From Cytophagaceae bacterium (GTDB lineage Bacteria; Bacteroidota; Bacteroidia; Cytophagales; Spirosomataceae): DNA of 64,000 bases. Position 1 is the stretch's first letter. Each line of letters opens with the position of its first letter. The notes beneath the pieces are model-generated. The model made no database searches, was not told where the DNA came from, and saw nothing but the letters and a program-made list of their open reading frames with translations. Shown here piece by piece: positions 7,572 to 17,344 of this stretch. The stretch covers positions 1 through 64,000 of the forward strand of contig JAIXOL010000049.1 of assembly GCA_027486845.1 (NCBI GenBank). The letters run 5' to 3'. The position numbers and the translations under genes were made by a program.

Positions 7572-8297
7572 TTATCGGGTAAGAAAAGCAGGTGCAATAG
7601 TATCATTGAAAATAATCGAAGTGCTTACCTTCAAATTTCTTTTATCGATGCTACTTAAATAGTTTGATTCGGTCGGAAATTTCACACCGTAAGCAGTGTC
7701 ACCATATTTGGCATAATCTTCCGTAATTACTTCACCTGTGTTTAGAGTAAGTTTTTTTCTTGTTAAAAGTCGGGTAGTTTCATCAAAATAGAGATTATAT
7801 TTAACCCCTTTACCACTTAATTCTACATGAGTTGTTTTGGCTCCGTTGATTGTTTCGCTACCAACTACCGTTGCGATGTAGCCTTTTTCTTCATAATCAA
7901 GAAATGGTAGAATATTCTCTTTCAATTCTCTACGCATATTTTCTTGCTCTTTTTCGCTCAAACTATTGGTTTCATATTGCGTTGCCTTATCAGAGCTGCC
8001 AAGTGGCACTTTTCTCCAACCTTCTGCACCTTTTACACCAAATATAAATGTACGTTTCAAGATAGTTTTTGCTTTATATAAAGCAGCGTCACTAAATGAA
8101 CCTTTCAACTCAATATCATAATCAGCCGCCGAATTTCCACGATAAACTTGCTTAATTGAATAAGTAGAGACGCCATCCCAAAGGGCCTTACCGCCGGTTG
8201 CTTCTATGTGATTATTGAAAATGTCGTCGGCAGTTTGGGCAAAAGTGCATAGACTAATGAATATTAAAGCGACGATTTTTATTACTGTGTTTTTCAT
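7572..8297 (-). CDS. Secreted LolA/LolB-like protein of unknown function
   Basis: The 241-residue protein has a clear signal peptide (MKNTVIKIVALIFISLCTFA, cut near residue 20). The mature part starts DDIFNNHIEATGGKALW, typical of Bacteroidota periplasmic proteins with the open beta-barrel of the LolA/LppX superfamily that hold lipids. Repeated strand pairs such as VELSGKGVKYNLYFDETT and LLTRKKLTLNTGEVIT support this. It is a single-gene transcript with its own terminator. The ligand and role are unknown. The sigma-factor gene lies next to it on the same strand, 195 nt further on. Confidence 0.65.
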   Translation of the reverse strand: MKNTVIKIVALIFISLCTFAQTADDIFNNHIEATGGKALWDGVSTYSIKQVYRGNSAADYDIELKGSFSDAALYKAKTILKRTFIFGVKGAEGWRKVPLGSSDKATQYETNSLSEKEQENMRRELKENILPFLDYEEKGYIATVVGSETINGAKTTHVELSGKGVKYNLYFDETTRLLTRKKLTLNTGEVITEDYAKYGDTAYGVKFPTESNYLSSIDKRNLKVSTSIIFNDTIAPAFLTR

Positions 8298-8370
8298 CGT
8301 AAGGATTTTTATATGTTGTAAATAATAACGTTTTCTTTGAAGAAATTATATAATTATACTTGAAAATAAA

Positions 8371-8455
8371 TAGTCCGCGGTCAATAGTCTACACTAACAT
8401 AAAATATTGTCTATCAGTTTTTTATGCAAAACAAATTTGTCGACTAAATATACCC
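8371..8455. repeat. Dispersed repeat B, copy 1
   Basis: About 85 bp beginning TAGTCCGCGGTCAA and containing ATTGTCTATCAGTTTTTTAT closely match 61096-61187. It lies between the LolA-like gene and glnS. A weaker relative is near 34027-34110. No coding capacity is evident. Confidence 0.6.
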
Positions 8456-8486
8456 CACTACTTATCTTTTACAAATACATAAAAAA

Positions 8487-8520
8487 AACCTGCAAGGTCA
8501 TTAGCTAGACTTTGCAGGTT
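8487..8520 (-). terminator. Terminator downstream of glnS
   Basis: AACCTGCAAGGTC and GACTTTGCAGGTT form a 13-bp stem (one G-U pair) followed by A8 on the plus strand, that is a U tract for transcripts from the minus-strand glnS gene. It lies about 100 nt past the glnS stop codon. Confidence 0.65.
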
Positions 8521-8616
8521 TTAACTATTAAAGTAGCTGAAAATCAATAATTGAAATATAAGCAACTGATAATCAATGCATTAAATCATCGAACGTTCAA
8601 TATTAATCATTTAACA

Positions 8617-10287
8617 TTATTTGCTCGCTTCTTTTGCCCATGTATCTTTCAAACCAACGGTTTTGTTGAAAACCAATTTATCGGCTGTCGAGTCAGCATC
8701 CAGACAGAAATATCCTTTACGTAAGAACTGATAAGGCGTGTTTAGCGTTGCATTTTTGAGTGCAGGCTCGACTTTTGCCGTAATCACTTGCAATGACTCT
8801 AGATTGAGATATTCTTTGAAATCCCCATCTTCACGGCTTGGGTCTTCTACTTTAAAGAGTCGGTCATAAAGTCGAACTTCGGCATCGACTGCTTGTGTTT
8901 CCGAAACCCAATGAATTGTTCCTTTTACATTAATACCCGAAGTATCGTTCCCACTTCTTGAGTTTTCAATGTATGAACAATGAAGTTCAATTATTTCGCC
9001 GTTTTCATCTTTTACAATATCATCACATTTGATAATATAAGCATTTTTCAAACGCACCATCAAACCTAGCCCCAAACGGAAATATTTTTTCGTTGGATTT
9101 TCCATGAAATCATCTTTTTCAATCAAAATTTCACGGCTAAATGGCATAATTCTCGAACCGCTTTCGTGGTCTTCGGGGTTATTTTCAGCCTTTAATTCTT
9201 CAACTTGTCCTTTTGGATAATTCGTAATAACGACTTTGATTGGGTCAAGTACGGCCATTACACGAGTCGCAATTTTATTGAGGTGTTCACGCACACAAAA
9301 CTCCAATAAACTTACGTCAATCAAATTATCACGCTTGGCGATACCGATACGATCGCAAAATTCACGAATCGCTTGAGCAGTATAACCTCGACGACGCATC
9401 CCCGAAATAGTCGGCATACGTGGGTCGTCCCAGCCATTTACAAAGTTATCAGTAACTAATTTTAATAGTTTTCTTTTACTCGTAATGGCATAAGAAAGGT
9501 TCAAACGAGCAAATTCATATTGTTTTGAAGGGAAAATCTCTAAACTTCCGATACACCAATCGTAAAGTTCACGGTGAGGGACGAATTCCAAAGTACAGAT
9601 TGAATGCGTAACTTGCTCAATCGAATCAGATTGGCCATGAGCAAAATCATACATCGGATAAATGCACCATTTATCGCCAGTTCGGTGATGGGTCGCAATT
9701 TTTATGCGATAAATGATTGGGTCACGCATGAGCATATTTGTAGAAGCCATATTGATTTTTGCTCTCAAAACCCTTGTGCCTTCAGTAAATTCGCCGTTTC
9801 TCATACGAGTAAACAAGTCAAGATTTTCTTCGATGCTACGCTCATCACGATAAGAACTATTAATGCCCGCTACGGTTGGCGTACCTTTCATAACAGCCAT
9901 TTCTTCGGATGTACTATCATCGACGTAAGCCAAACCTTTTTTGATAAGATTTAAGGCAAACTCATATAATTGGTCGAAATAATCAGACGCATAAAGCTCT
10001 TCGGCCCACTCGAAACCGAGCCATTTTACATCAGCTTTAATAGACTCAACATATTCTGTTTCTTCGGTTACTGGGTTGGTATCATCAAATCGAAGGTTTG
10101 TTTTTCCACCGTATTTCTGGGCAACTCCAAAATTTAAACAGATAGATTTAGCATGACCAATATGCAAGTAGCCGTTTGGCTCAGGGGGGAAACGAGTCAA
10201 AATTCGACCATCGTTCTTACCCTTTGCGAGGTCATCTTCGATAATTTGTTCAATAAAATTTAATGGTTTTTCAGTCGCTTCTGCCAT
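8617..10287 (-). CDS. glnS: Glutaminyl-tRNA synthetase
   Basis: The 556-residue class I aminoacyl-tRNA synthetase charges tRNA-Gln in the cytoplasm. It shows [15 protein letters not shown] (HIGH at 42-45), the Rossmann catalytic core, the GlnRS signature of the tRNA acceptor site and the KMSKS-equivalent ITSKRKL (268-274). A C-terminal two-barrel anticodon-binding domain follows. The length matches bacterial GlnRS (about 550). Presence of GlnRS means Gln-tRNA can be made directly rather than only through GatCAB. It is a monocistronic minus-strand gene. Confidence 0.97.
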   Translation of the reverse strand: MAEATEKPLNFIEQIIEDDLAKGKNDGRILTRFPPEPNGYLHIGHAKSICLNFGVAQKYGGKTNLRFDDTNPVTEETEYVESIKADVKWLGFEWAEELYASDYFDQLYEFALNLIKKGLAYVDDSTSEEMAVMKGTPTVAGINSSYRDERSIEENLDLFTRMRNGEFTEGTRVLRAKINMASTNMLMRDPIIYRIKIATHHRTGDKWCIYPMYDFAHGQSDSIEQVTHSICTLEFVPHRELYDWCIGSLEIFPSKQYEFARLNLSYAITSKRKLLKLVTDNFVNGWDDPRMPTISGMRRRGYTAQAIREFCDRIGIAKRDNLIDVSLLEFCVREHLNKIATRVMAVLDPIKVVITNYPKGQVEELKAENNPEDHESGSRIMPFSREILIEKDDFMENPTKKYFRLGLGLMVRLKNAYIIKCDDIVKDENGEIIELHCSYIENSRSGNDTSGINVKGTIHWVSETQAVDAEVRLYDRLFKVEDPSREDGDFKEYLNLESLQVITAKVEPALKNATLNTPYQFLRKGYFCLDADSTADKLVFNKTVGLKDTWAKEASK

Positions 10288-10476
10288 GATTCTATAAGTG
10301 GTGATGTTGCTTTTTTGCGAATTTAACTATTTTTTAAGTTTAAAGTTGGATAGTGTCCACTTAACGCAATATTTTATTGAATTAATGAAATAAAAAATTA
10401 AAATTATTATGTTTTTGTAGAATAGGTTCATAACCTGTCAATACGTAGAATATGCTTTTATATTAATTACGCTATC

Positions 10477-10500
10477 GACAAGTTGCAAACCTGTCCTACA
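10477..10500. repeat. Dispersed repeat C, copy 1
   Basis: A 24-bp imperfect palindrome (GACAAGTTGCAAACCTGTC, then CTACA) recurs with one mismatch at 28942-28965. Both copies sit just upstream of a start codon (BadF kinase, DinB-like gene). It is related to the neighbouring GGTTCATAACC at about 10428. Confidence 0.55.
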
Positions 10501-10533
10501 TTTCTGATATTTACATCAAAAAACACTTCTTCC

Positions 10534-11376
10534 ATGATTCTGATTGCAGATAGCGGCTCAACTAAAACTGATTGGCGAATTTTAGACCAAAACAAAGTAA
10601 TTGCTCAAACTCAAACCGTCGGATTTAATCCATACTACCAAGATGCCGATTCGATTGCCAACGAACTAAAGACTAACCTTTTACCACTCTGCACAAAAGA
10701 AATAAAACAAATTTTTTATTACGGAACGGGTGTGACTAATGAAGAAAAAGCTGAAGTGATAAAAAACGCAATCTTACAAGTTTTTCCGACTTGTAAGCGA
10801 ATTGAAGCTCAAAGCGATGTGGTAGGTGCGGCTCGAGCAGCGTGTGGAAAAACAGCAGGAATTGCCTGTATTCTCGGAACTGGCTCAAATTCCATTTATT
10901 TTGATGGCGAAAAAACAGGATTTCAAGTGCCACCTTTAGGTTTTTGGTTGGGTGACGAAGGCAGTGGCGGGCATTTAGGTAAAAGCTTGCTATTGAGTTA
11001 TTTACATAAAGAAATGCCGATTGAAATCAGATTAAAATTTGAGACAAAATACGGAACAATGGACAGGCTGACGGTTCTCGAAAATGCTTATCATAAACCT
11101 TTTCCAAATCGTTATTTTGCTTCATTCTCAAGGTTTCTATTTGATAATATTGAAGATGATTTTTGCAGAAATTTAGTAGAAAATTGTTTCTTACAATTTT
11201 TTGAAAAATATATCTTGAAATACCCAATGTGCCATGAAACCAATGTGAACTTTGTAGGTTCGGTGGCTTTTTATTACAAAGATTTATTGATAAAAGTGGC
11301 TGATAGTCAGGGTATTAGATTTGGAAGAATATTAGAAGCCCCAATTGGTGGTTTGGTGGATTTTCATCAGAATTAG
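10534..11376 (+). CDS. BadF/BadG-type ATPase, N-acetylglucosamine kinase-like
   Basis: The 280-residue protein has the ASKHA ATPase fold. The phosphate-1 loop is MILIADSGSTKTDWRI at the N-terminus, the phosphate-2 motif is CILGTGSNSIYFDG and the adenosine motif contains LGDEGSGGHLGK. Bacteroidota members of this family are annotated as N-acetylglucosamine kinases and may recycle amino sugars from peptidoglycan or chitin. The frame is open further upstream (to 10483), but ATG 10534 places the nucleotide-binding motif at the N-terminus as in homologues. It stands alone between glnS and a convergent beta-barrel gene. Confidence 0.8.
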   Translation: MILIADSGSTKTDWRILDQNKVIAQTQTVGFNPYYQDADSIANELKTNLLPLCTKEIKQIFYYGTGVTNEEKAEVIKNAILQVFPTCKRIEAQSDVVGAARAACGKTAGIACILGTGSNSIYFDGEKTGFQVPPLGFWLGDEGSGGHLGKSLLLSYLHKEMPIEIRLKFETKYGTMDRLTVLENAYHKPFPNRYFASFSRFLFDNIEDDFCRNLVENCFLQFFEKYILKYPMCHETNVNFVGSVAFYYKDLLIKVADSQGIRFGRILEAPIGGLVDFHQN

Positions 11377-11437
11377 TTATTGAAGTAAAAAACTCCATAT
11401 TAGGTAGGGAGTCCAGTCACTGTCATTGGGCGGGGCT

Positions 11438-13561
11438 TTAAAACGAATACCTAATTTGTGCTTTCACTTCGCTGCGATGCGGAGCATTGATTTGGTCAGT
11501 GCCACTGCCTATTTTACTTACATTATTGAGTTGTGTACGAGCATAACGAACCCACAAATCAAGGTTTCGGGTGAGGCCGTAACGAGCAATCAGATAAGTA
11601 CGAATTCCTTTGCCTGAATATGCTGGCAACGAAACCGCATAAAGTACATCATTCTCATAAACATAAATTCTTGAATCATAATCATCGGTATTATAATAAG
11701 CGATTCTGCCTTTGAGTTGTAGCTTTCTTATTGAACCTTCGAGGTCTTGCATAATTGCATAACCTTTTGATTGTGAGCGAGTTGCATACTGATAAGTATT
11801 TAACTGCACACGAGTTTGAGTCTTAAAAACCCGATTAACCGAATATTCAAAATTTGCCAAAATACTTTGTCGCATTACGTTTACCACAATGTCAGTCACA
11901 GTTGCATTATTCGGTAAGTTTTTGCCTTTATGTTCTTCGTGGTATTGAACAAAGAACAAGGTTTTTTTATTTGGCTGATAATTCATTCGAAGTAAATAAT
12001 CAAAGCCTCCAGAAGGAGCATCGACCAAATACCTGAGCCACGGAAACTGAAATCGGTCAAAGAAAGCACTGAAAGTTAAGCCTTTTTTGGGTGTATATTT
12101 CAGACCCCAATAAATACCTCGTTCGTTGATATTTCTACTTCCTTCGCTTAATCCATTAGCATAAAAACTATGAAAATTTTTATCGAAATTTCGGATATTT
12201 ACTGCCCATTCAACTTGTCGGCTTAGGGCTGCCACAAAACCACCAATTGCACCGATTCCGCCGCTATTTGAGCGAGCCGCTTCACCAAAAAAATTGAAGT
12301 TTTGCCAAGTATAAGTAAAGTTCGTGCCAACTACTAAATTCTGTTTTCCTGAAAATTCAAATTTATTATATAAAGTTGGACTCCGTTGAAGCGTTACATC
12401 AAATTGTGTATTGAGTAAAGTTGCTCCGATTTGTCCATTTTTTAGCTGAAAAGTGGCATTTACGCCAATATTTTGTTCAGTTAATTGATTTTTTCGAGCT
12501 AATTCGGTTTCAGTTCGGTGGTAACCGCCCGTCAGAACCGAGCTGAAATAATCTTCCCGTTCGCCGCTATCATCGCTGATGTTGGCATCTCGTTTGGTGT
12601 ATGAATAAAAGCCTGTTAAGTCAATTTTGCCGAATTGATAAGTGGCAGCTGCTCCTCTAAAATAACCTCCTTCGAGCAACGAACCATAAGGACGAACACC
12701 CAAATTGCTACGGCGGGTAGTGGCGATGGCTTCGCTACTTTTGCCCAACGAAAACCCAGCCGACATGATTAAGCCTTGCCCGAATTGTGCTTGATAATCA
12801 CCCAAAACTAAGTTCTTGAGTTTGCCTTTATTGCGGAGTTGAAAATGAAAAGTATAATAATCGAGATAGTTTTTCTCGCCAGCATCTTTTTCTACAATAA
12901 ATCCTACTTGAAAATCTTTTGGGTGGCTTAGGCGATATCGTGCGTAAAGATGTTGCGGAGAACCTAGATATTTTCCTTCTTCAAAACCCCTTGATTTTTC
13001 TAATACTTGACTATTTCTCAGTACAAAATAATGGTCAGTAGCATTCATTAGTCGATTTTTTAAATCTCCGACCGAAAACTTATATTTTATATCTACAAAA
13101 GGTAAGAGTTTATTAATCGTCTCAAAATCAAGATTTTGCACTGCTTGGAGTTCGTAAATGCTCAAAAAATCACCGTTTTGTTCTCGATGGTCCAGAATAC
13201 TTTTAATCTGAATCTGTGAAAGTACGTAAAGCGAAGCTAAATCTTCGGCAGTGGCAGAGTTTAGATTGAGTGGATTTTGGTAAAGTTGATAAAGTGATTC
13301 ATAGAGGTCTTCGTAATTGATGTTTTCTTGCTGAACAGGAAAAACTCGCTGAATAAACTCATCTAAATTAATATCCGTTCGTGGTCGATTTTGAGCGAAA
13401 GATATGGTTGAAATGAAAAATATAGACAATAAAAAAATCCCCCTTTGAAGGGGGTAGGGGGATGTAAAAAGTATGATTACACTCCCAAAATCTATTTTTT
13501 GATTCAAAATTGATAGATTTTTTTTCAAATGTTTCTTTACAACAGCTAAAAGTCGAATCAT
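11438..13561 (-). CDS. Helix-hairpin-helix domain protein with C-terminal beta-barrel
   Basis: The 707-residue protein has a hydrophobic signal-like segment ending SFAQ (near 57). A ComEA-like helix-hairpin-helix follows (NPLNLNSATAEDLASLYVLS, then SILDHREQNGDFLSIYELQ, about 95-140). The rest is a long region of alternating amphipathic strands ending in AQIRYSF, an outer-membrane barrel. This combination is recurrent in Bacteroidota and has no assigned function. The first 57 residues are odd: a palindromic repeat at 13438-13462 is translated as TSPYPLQRG just before the signal peptide. The true start may therefore lie at a non-ATG codon after the repeat. Confidence 0.65.
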   Translation of the reverse strand: MIRLLAVVKKHLKKNLSILNQKIDFGSVIILFTSPYPLQRGIFLLSIFFISTISFAQNRPRTDINLDEFIQRVFPVQQENINYEDLYESLYQLYQNPLNLNSATAEDLASLYVLSQIQIKSILDHREQNGDFLSIYELQAVQNLDFETINKLLPFVDIKYKFSVGDLKNRLMNATDHYFVLRNSQVLEKSRGFEEGKYLGSPQHLYARYRLSHPKDFQVGFIVEKDAGEKNYLDYYTFHFQLRNKGKLKNLVLGDYQAQFGQGLIMSAGFSLGKSSEAIATTRRSNLGVRPYGSLLEGGYFRGAAATYQFGKIDLTGFYSYTKRDANISDDSGEREDYFSSVLTGGYHRTETELARKNQLTEQNIGVNATFQLKNGQIGATLLNTQFDVTLQRSPTLYNKFEFSGKQNLVVGTNFTYTWQNFNFFGEAARSNSGGIGAIGGFVAALSRQVEWAVNIRNFDKNFHSFYANGLSEGSRNINERGIYWGLKYTPKKGLTFSAFFDRFQFPWLRYLVDAPSGGFDYLLRMNYQPNKKTLFFVQYHEEHKGKNLPNNATVTDIVVNVMRQSILANFEYSVNRVFKTQTRVQLNTYQYATRSQSKGYAIMQDLEGSIRKLQLKGRIAYYNTDDYDSRIYVYENDVLYAVSLPAYSGKGIRTYLIARYGLTRNLDLWVRYARTQLNNVSKIGSGTDQINAPHRSEVKAQIRYSF
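13438..13462. repeat. C/G-run palindromic repeat A, copy 1
   Basis: TCCCCCTTTGAAGGGGG followed by TAGGGGGA: a palindrome of C5/G5 arms with a third G5 run. It lies at the 5' end of the helix-hairpin-helix gene and is in frame with it (translated SPYPLQRG on the minus strand). Related copies lie at 17039-17066 and 21112-21163. Confidence 0.65.
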
Positions 13562-13668
13562 AGTTATTGGTTTCGTCCTAACAAATGTAAAATTTTGTTT
13601 TTATGCTGCCAATAATTATGAAAAAATCTTTGCCTTTCTGTTGATAATGGATTATCGTCTGTGGACTT

Positions 13669-14922
13669 TCAAAATGATTTTTTCTCTAGCTTCACATCAA
13701 AAAGGTCGCCCGAGCGGAAGAAGATAATTGTTGCAAAAACGAGTGTCATCACACCTCCAAAAAGTACCGAAGGAACAGCTCCCAAAAACTTTGCAGCAAC
13801 CCCCGACTCAAAAGCTCCGAGTTCGTTAGAGCAACTTACAAAAATACCATTTACGCCACTCACACGCCCACGCATTTCGTCGGGCGGAAGCACTTGTAAG
13901 ATGGTCTGACGCACAATGACGCTGATACTATCAAAAGCCCCAGTGAGGAATAATGCTCCTGCCGACAGCCAAAAGTTGGAAGAAAGTGCAAAAACAATGG
14001 TTGCAACCCCAAAACCAACCACACCAATGAGCATATTTCGCCATGCTTGGCGAGTAGGTGGAAAATAGGCAGTTCCAAGCATTGTTAGTACTGCACCAAC
14101 ACCCGGGGCAGCACGCAAAATACCTAAACCTTCAGCTCCGACGTGCAAAACATCTTTGGCAAAAACCGGTAAAATAGCAATCACCCCACCGAATAGCACC
14201 GAAAACATATCAAGCAAAATGGCATAAAACAAAATTCGATTTTTACGTACAAAGTCGATTCCTTCTTTCAAACTTTGAAATACATTTTGGTGATTAACTG
14301 AGTTCTGTATAGGCTTTTTAGAAATCAAACTCACCAAAACAAAAGCAATAGCAAACAAAACTATGACCAAAATAAGTGTATCGGTCAAGCCCAACCAACT
14401 ATATAAAAAACCCGCCGATGCTGGCCCTAAAATCATACCCGATTGCCAAAATTGACTGCTCCACGAAGCCGAATTTGGGTAATGTTCAGCAGGAACTAAA
14501 AAGGGTTTGAGCGATGACCAAGATGGGCCATAAAATCCACGAGCGATGCCTAAAATAAAGACCGTTAAGTAGATAACAAATTTAATTTGAGAGATATCAA
14601 ACGAATGATTGGCTGATGGAGAAGTAACCCAAAGCAGTAAGAACGAACATAAAACAATTACGCCATAACAAATCTGAATGATACGTTTTTTATCGCCTCG
14701 GTCAGCAAAATAGCCACCAAATAGTGCCAGTGAAATATATGGAATCGCTTCAAAAAGCCCAATTAAGCCCAATGAAAGTGGGTCGTGGGTAATCTCATAA
14801 ATATAAAAACTTATGACAACTTCTTGTACCAAAATTGCAACTGTAAACAGGAACTGAGCCGAGATAAAATACCTAAATTCAGGAAAGCGGAGGGCTGCGT
14901 AAGGGTCTTTGGTTTGCTTCAT
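13669..14922 (-). CDS. MFS transporter, EntS-like (MFS_3) family
   Basis: The 417-residue integral membrane protein has about 12 transmembrane helices. It carries the MFS inter-helix 2-3 motif in recognisable form (GGYFADRGDKKRIIQ) and the N-terminus DPYAALRFPEFRYFISAQF of the enterobactin-exporter-like group. Such proteins expel siderophores, drugs or other small molecules. No siderophore biosynthesis gene is nearby, so the substrate is open. It is monocistronic, convergent with nothing, and upstream of the broken dGTPase gene on the same strand. Confidence 0.82.
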   Translation of the reverse strand: MKQTKDPYAALRFPEFRYFISAQFLFTVAILVQEVVISFYIYEITHDPLSLGLIGLFEAIPYISLALFGGYFADRGDKKRIIQICYGVIVLCSFLLLWVTSPSANHSFDISQIKFVIYLTVFILGIARGFYGPSWSSLKPFLVPAEHYPNSASWSSQFWQSGMILGPASAGFLYSWLGLTDTLILVIVLFAIAFVLVSLISKKPIQNSVNHQNVFQSLKEGIDFVRKNRILFYAILLDMFSVLFGGVIAILPVFAKDVLHVGAEGLGILRAAPGVGAVLTMLGTAYFPPTRQAWRNMLIGVVGFGVATIVFALSSNFWLSAGALFLTGAFDSISVIVRQTILQVLPPDEMRGRVSGVNGIFVSCSNELGAFESGVAAKFLGAVPSVLFGGVMTLVFATIIFFRSGDLFDVKLEKKSF

Positions 14923-15098
14923 TCGGATATTTTTATTGTTTGCTGTAAAAACAACAGTTTTTTTCGGTTTTGAAGTTCCTCAATTTTCCAAATCTAACAA
15001 TTAAGTAAGTGTGGCAAACCTGTTATTTGCGGTAAACGAGGTGTGCCTCAATGTGGACTGTTGACCGAAGAACGTGGGCTATTCTACAATTGCGGAAT

Positions 15099-16445
15099 CT
15101 AAATTCCAGTAATTTTTCGATAAAGGTCGATTGCAAATAAATCTGTCATGTCCGATATAAAATCAACTACCTCAAGGATATTAGGATAAACATCGCCACC
15201 CTTTTTGATGCCATATTGGCTTGGAATCAACTGCAATAATTTCTTCGATTTGGACGTATCAGGCTGCAAAACTGCCGAAACAAATTCTTTCAGTAATCCC
15301 CCAATTATGTGAAAACCCGCAATTTCGATTTCAATGACCGACTTATCATTATAGATTTTCTTGACCGAAACCTCATCGATTTTATTGATTAATGAGGTGG
15401 TTTTCTCATCTAAAAGGTCAATCAAAGGCTTATTAAGTGAACCATCGAGTAGTTGGTCTTCGTATTCAAAGAAAATCTCGGTGCATTTTGCCACTAATTT
15501 CCCAATGAGCAAAGCCCGCAAAAAGGCTAGTTTTTGCTTATCGTCTTCAATTGTATCCACTTTTTCTTTGATATTCTTTTTTCCTTCTTGATTTTCAAAG
15601 AAAGGTTCTAGCAAATTTCTTGCTTCTTGAATTGAAATAATATTTAGTCGATGAGCATCTTCGAGGTCAATTATTCGATAACAAATATCATCGGCTGCCT
15701 CAACCAAAAACACAAACGGATGGCGAGCAAAAACAGTCTTTTCTTCATTCAAAGCATTGATATTCAGTTTACTAGCAATGCTTCGATAAAATTCAACTTC
15801 TGCGTCAAAAAAGCCCGATTTCTTTGCCGAAATAAAACTTTTTTTCTTAAATCCATTTGTCGAATCAGCAGGGTATTTAATGATGGAAGCCAAAGTTGCA
15901 TAAGTCAAATTGAGATTACTTTGATGGAAAATCGTTGTCAAAATCCTAAACGCATTGGCATTTTCTTCAAACCACTTAAAATCATTGAATTGATTTTCGC
16001 TTAAATTTTCATTCAGAAATTTAAGTTGTTAACCCTCTAGTTCTCTAAAAAAAGTACAAATCGCCTCTTCGCCTGAATGTCCGAAAGGTGGATTGCCAAT
16101 GTCATGTGCAATACGGGCAGTCATCACCACCGCCGAAAGCTCAAATTTATAAAATTCTATAGCTTCTTGATTGAGTTTTTTTTCATATTTTTCAACAATT
16201 TTTTCTCCGATTACTTTCCCAAGCGAATATCCAACTGAAGCAACTTCTAAGCTGTGAGTCAGATGATAATGTACAAAAACTGCTCCTGGCAATGGAAAAA
16301 CCTGGGTCTTATTTTATAATCGGCGAAACTGAGATGAAAAAATCAAACGGTCATAGTCTCGCATATAGTCGGTACGGAAGTTTTCGAGAACGTTGCGGTG
16401 TTCAGCATCAAGTCGTTTATTAGAAAAAAGAGTCTGCCAATTCAT
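15099..16445 (-). pseudogene. dgt: dGTPase gene with two in-frame ochre codons
   Basis: One continuous frame from ATG 16445 to TAG 15099 encodes a 448-codon HD-domain deoxyguanosine triphosphohydrolase, normal length for the family, but it contains TAA at codon 44 (16314-16316) and codon 139 (16029-16031). Sequence on both sides stays homologous: YDRLIFSSQFRRL-stop-NKTQVFPLPG, and LEG-stop-QLKFLNENL. Metal ligands remain (LTHSLEV with His64, AHDIGNPPFGH with His114-Asp115). Other usually invariant residues are altered, for example VHNRLTHS reads VHYHLTHS and FEGNANAFR reads FEENANAFR. Both stops are one C-to-T change from CAA (Gln). Decay is the likely reading. Confidence 0.8.
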
Positions 16446-16674
16446 TTTGGAGTAGTGAAATTTGGCCGCAAGATAACCAATGAGCGAATGAATGAATGAG
16501 TGAATAGGTTAATATTTTTAAAATAATTCTAAAAATATATACAAAAACAAGATAAAATATTATTTATTCAATAAAAATAGTGTTTTATCTGTCTATAAGT
16601 TTAGATTTGTAATATGTTATTTTAGCAAATTTGTTTTTTAAAATTCTCCCATTCTATCATTCACTCATTGAAAA

Positions 16675-17292
16675 TTGAAAGTAGTAATTATTAAATACAA
16701 TGCAGGCAATGTACAGTCGGTCATGTATGCCCTTGAGCGTATCGGTGCTAGCTATGAGCTTTCTGATAATATAGATGTGATTCGCTCTGCCGAACGAATT
16801 ATTTTTCCAGGCGTCGGGGAGGCCTCAACTGCCATGAAAAGTCTAAGAGAAAACGGCTTGGATAAAGTCATTCCAACGCTTAAACAACCATTTTTAGGAA
16901 CTTGCGTAGGAATGCAACTTCTCTGCCAATCATCAGAAGAAAATAACACCGAGTGTTTGGGCGTTTTCGATATTCCAATCTTAAAATTTCCGAGAGTAAA
17001 AGGATTTAAAGTTCCACAAACGGGTTGGAATAATATAAGCCCCTCAATCCCCAAAGGGGGAGTTGCAGATACTTGGATAAGCCCTTTGTGTAAAGGTTTG
17101 CGTGAAAGTGAATATGTATATTATAACCACGGATATTATGCTCCGCTTTGCGATTATACAGTTGCAAAAACTGATTATATTTTGGAATATTCGGCGATGT
17201 TGCAGCGAGATAATTTCTTTGCCGCTCAGTTTCATTCCGAAATCAGCGGTGACGTAGGCGAACAAATTTTCAAGAATTTTTTGGAGATTTGA
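16675..17292 (+). CDS. hisH: Imidazole glycerol phosphate synthase, glutamine amidotransferase subunit
   Basis: The 205-residue class I amidotransferase supplies ammonia from glutamine to HisF in histidine synthesis. The nucleophile is in FLGTCVGMQLLC and the His/Glu pair in QFHSEISGDVG (usual form FHPEKSG). The start is TTG at 16675, since no in-frame ATG precedes the conserved KVVIIKYNAGN. Between GWNNI and SPLCKGL there is an extra segment of roughly ten residues (SPSIPKGGVADTWI), encoded by a copy of palindromic repeat A at 17039-17066. The reading frame survives the insertion. It is the first gene of a dispersed his cluster with hisA and hisF. Confidence 0.92.
   Translation: MKVVIIKYNAGNVQSVMYALERIGASYELSDNIDVIRSAERIIFPGVGEASTAMKSLRENGLDKVIPTLKQPFLGTCVGMQLLCQSSEENNTECLGVFDIPILKFPRVKGFKVPQTGWNNISPSIPKGGVADTWISPLCKGLRESEYVYYNHGYYAPLCDYTVAKTDYILEYSAMLQRDNFFAAQFHSEISGDVGEQIFKNFLEI
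17039..17066. repeat. C/G-run palindromic repeat A, copy 2, inside hisH
   Basis: GCCCCTCAATCCCC followed by AAAGGGGGAGTTG. The same order of bases, with two changes, begins the copy at 21112. It is in frame within hisH and is translated as PSIPKGG. It lies in a loop between conserved blocks of the amidotransferase. Confidence 0.7.
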
Positions 17293-17327
17293 TGTCAGTA
17301 TCTTTTGCAAGAAAAAGTATATCTTTG
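17288..17327 (+). promoter_or_regulatory. Probable promoter of the small-protein/HNH module
   Basis: TATCTTTG at 17320-17327 matches the Bacteroidota -7 element TAnnTTTG and lies 18 nt before the ATG at 17345. Possible TTTG -33 elements upstream (17288, 17303) have poor spacing. If real, it would let the module be transcribed independently of hisH. Confidence 0.35.
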
Positions 17328-17344
17328 TAAAAAATCACAAAATC

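Noticed and set aside
15099-16445. UAA reassignment to Gln
   Set aside because: TAA terminates many ordinary genes in this window (for example hisF, rpmG), so reassignment is untenable; decay or error is preferred.
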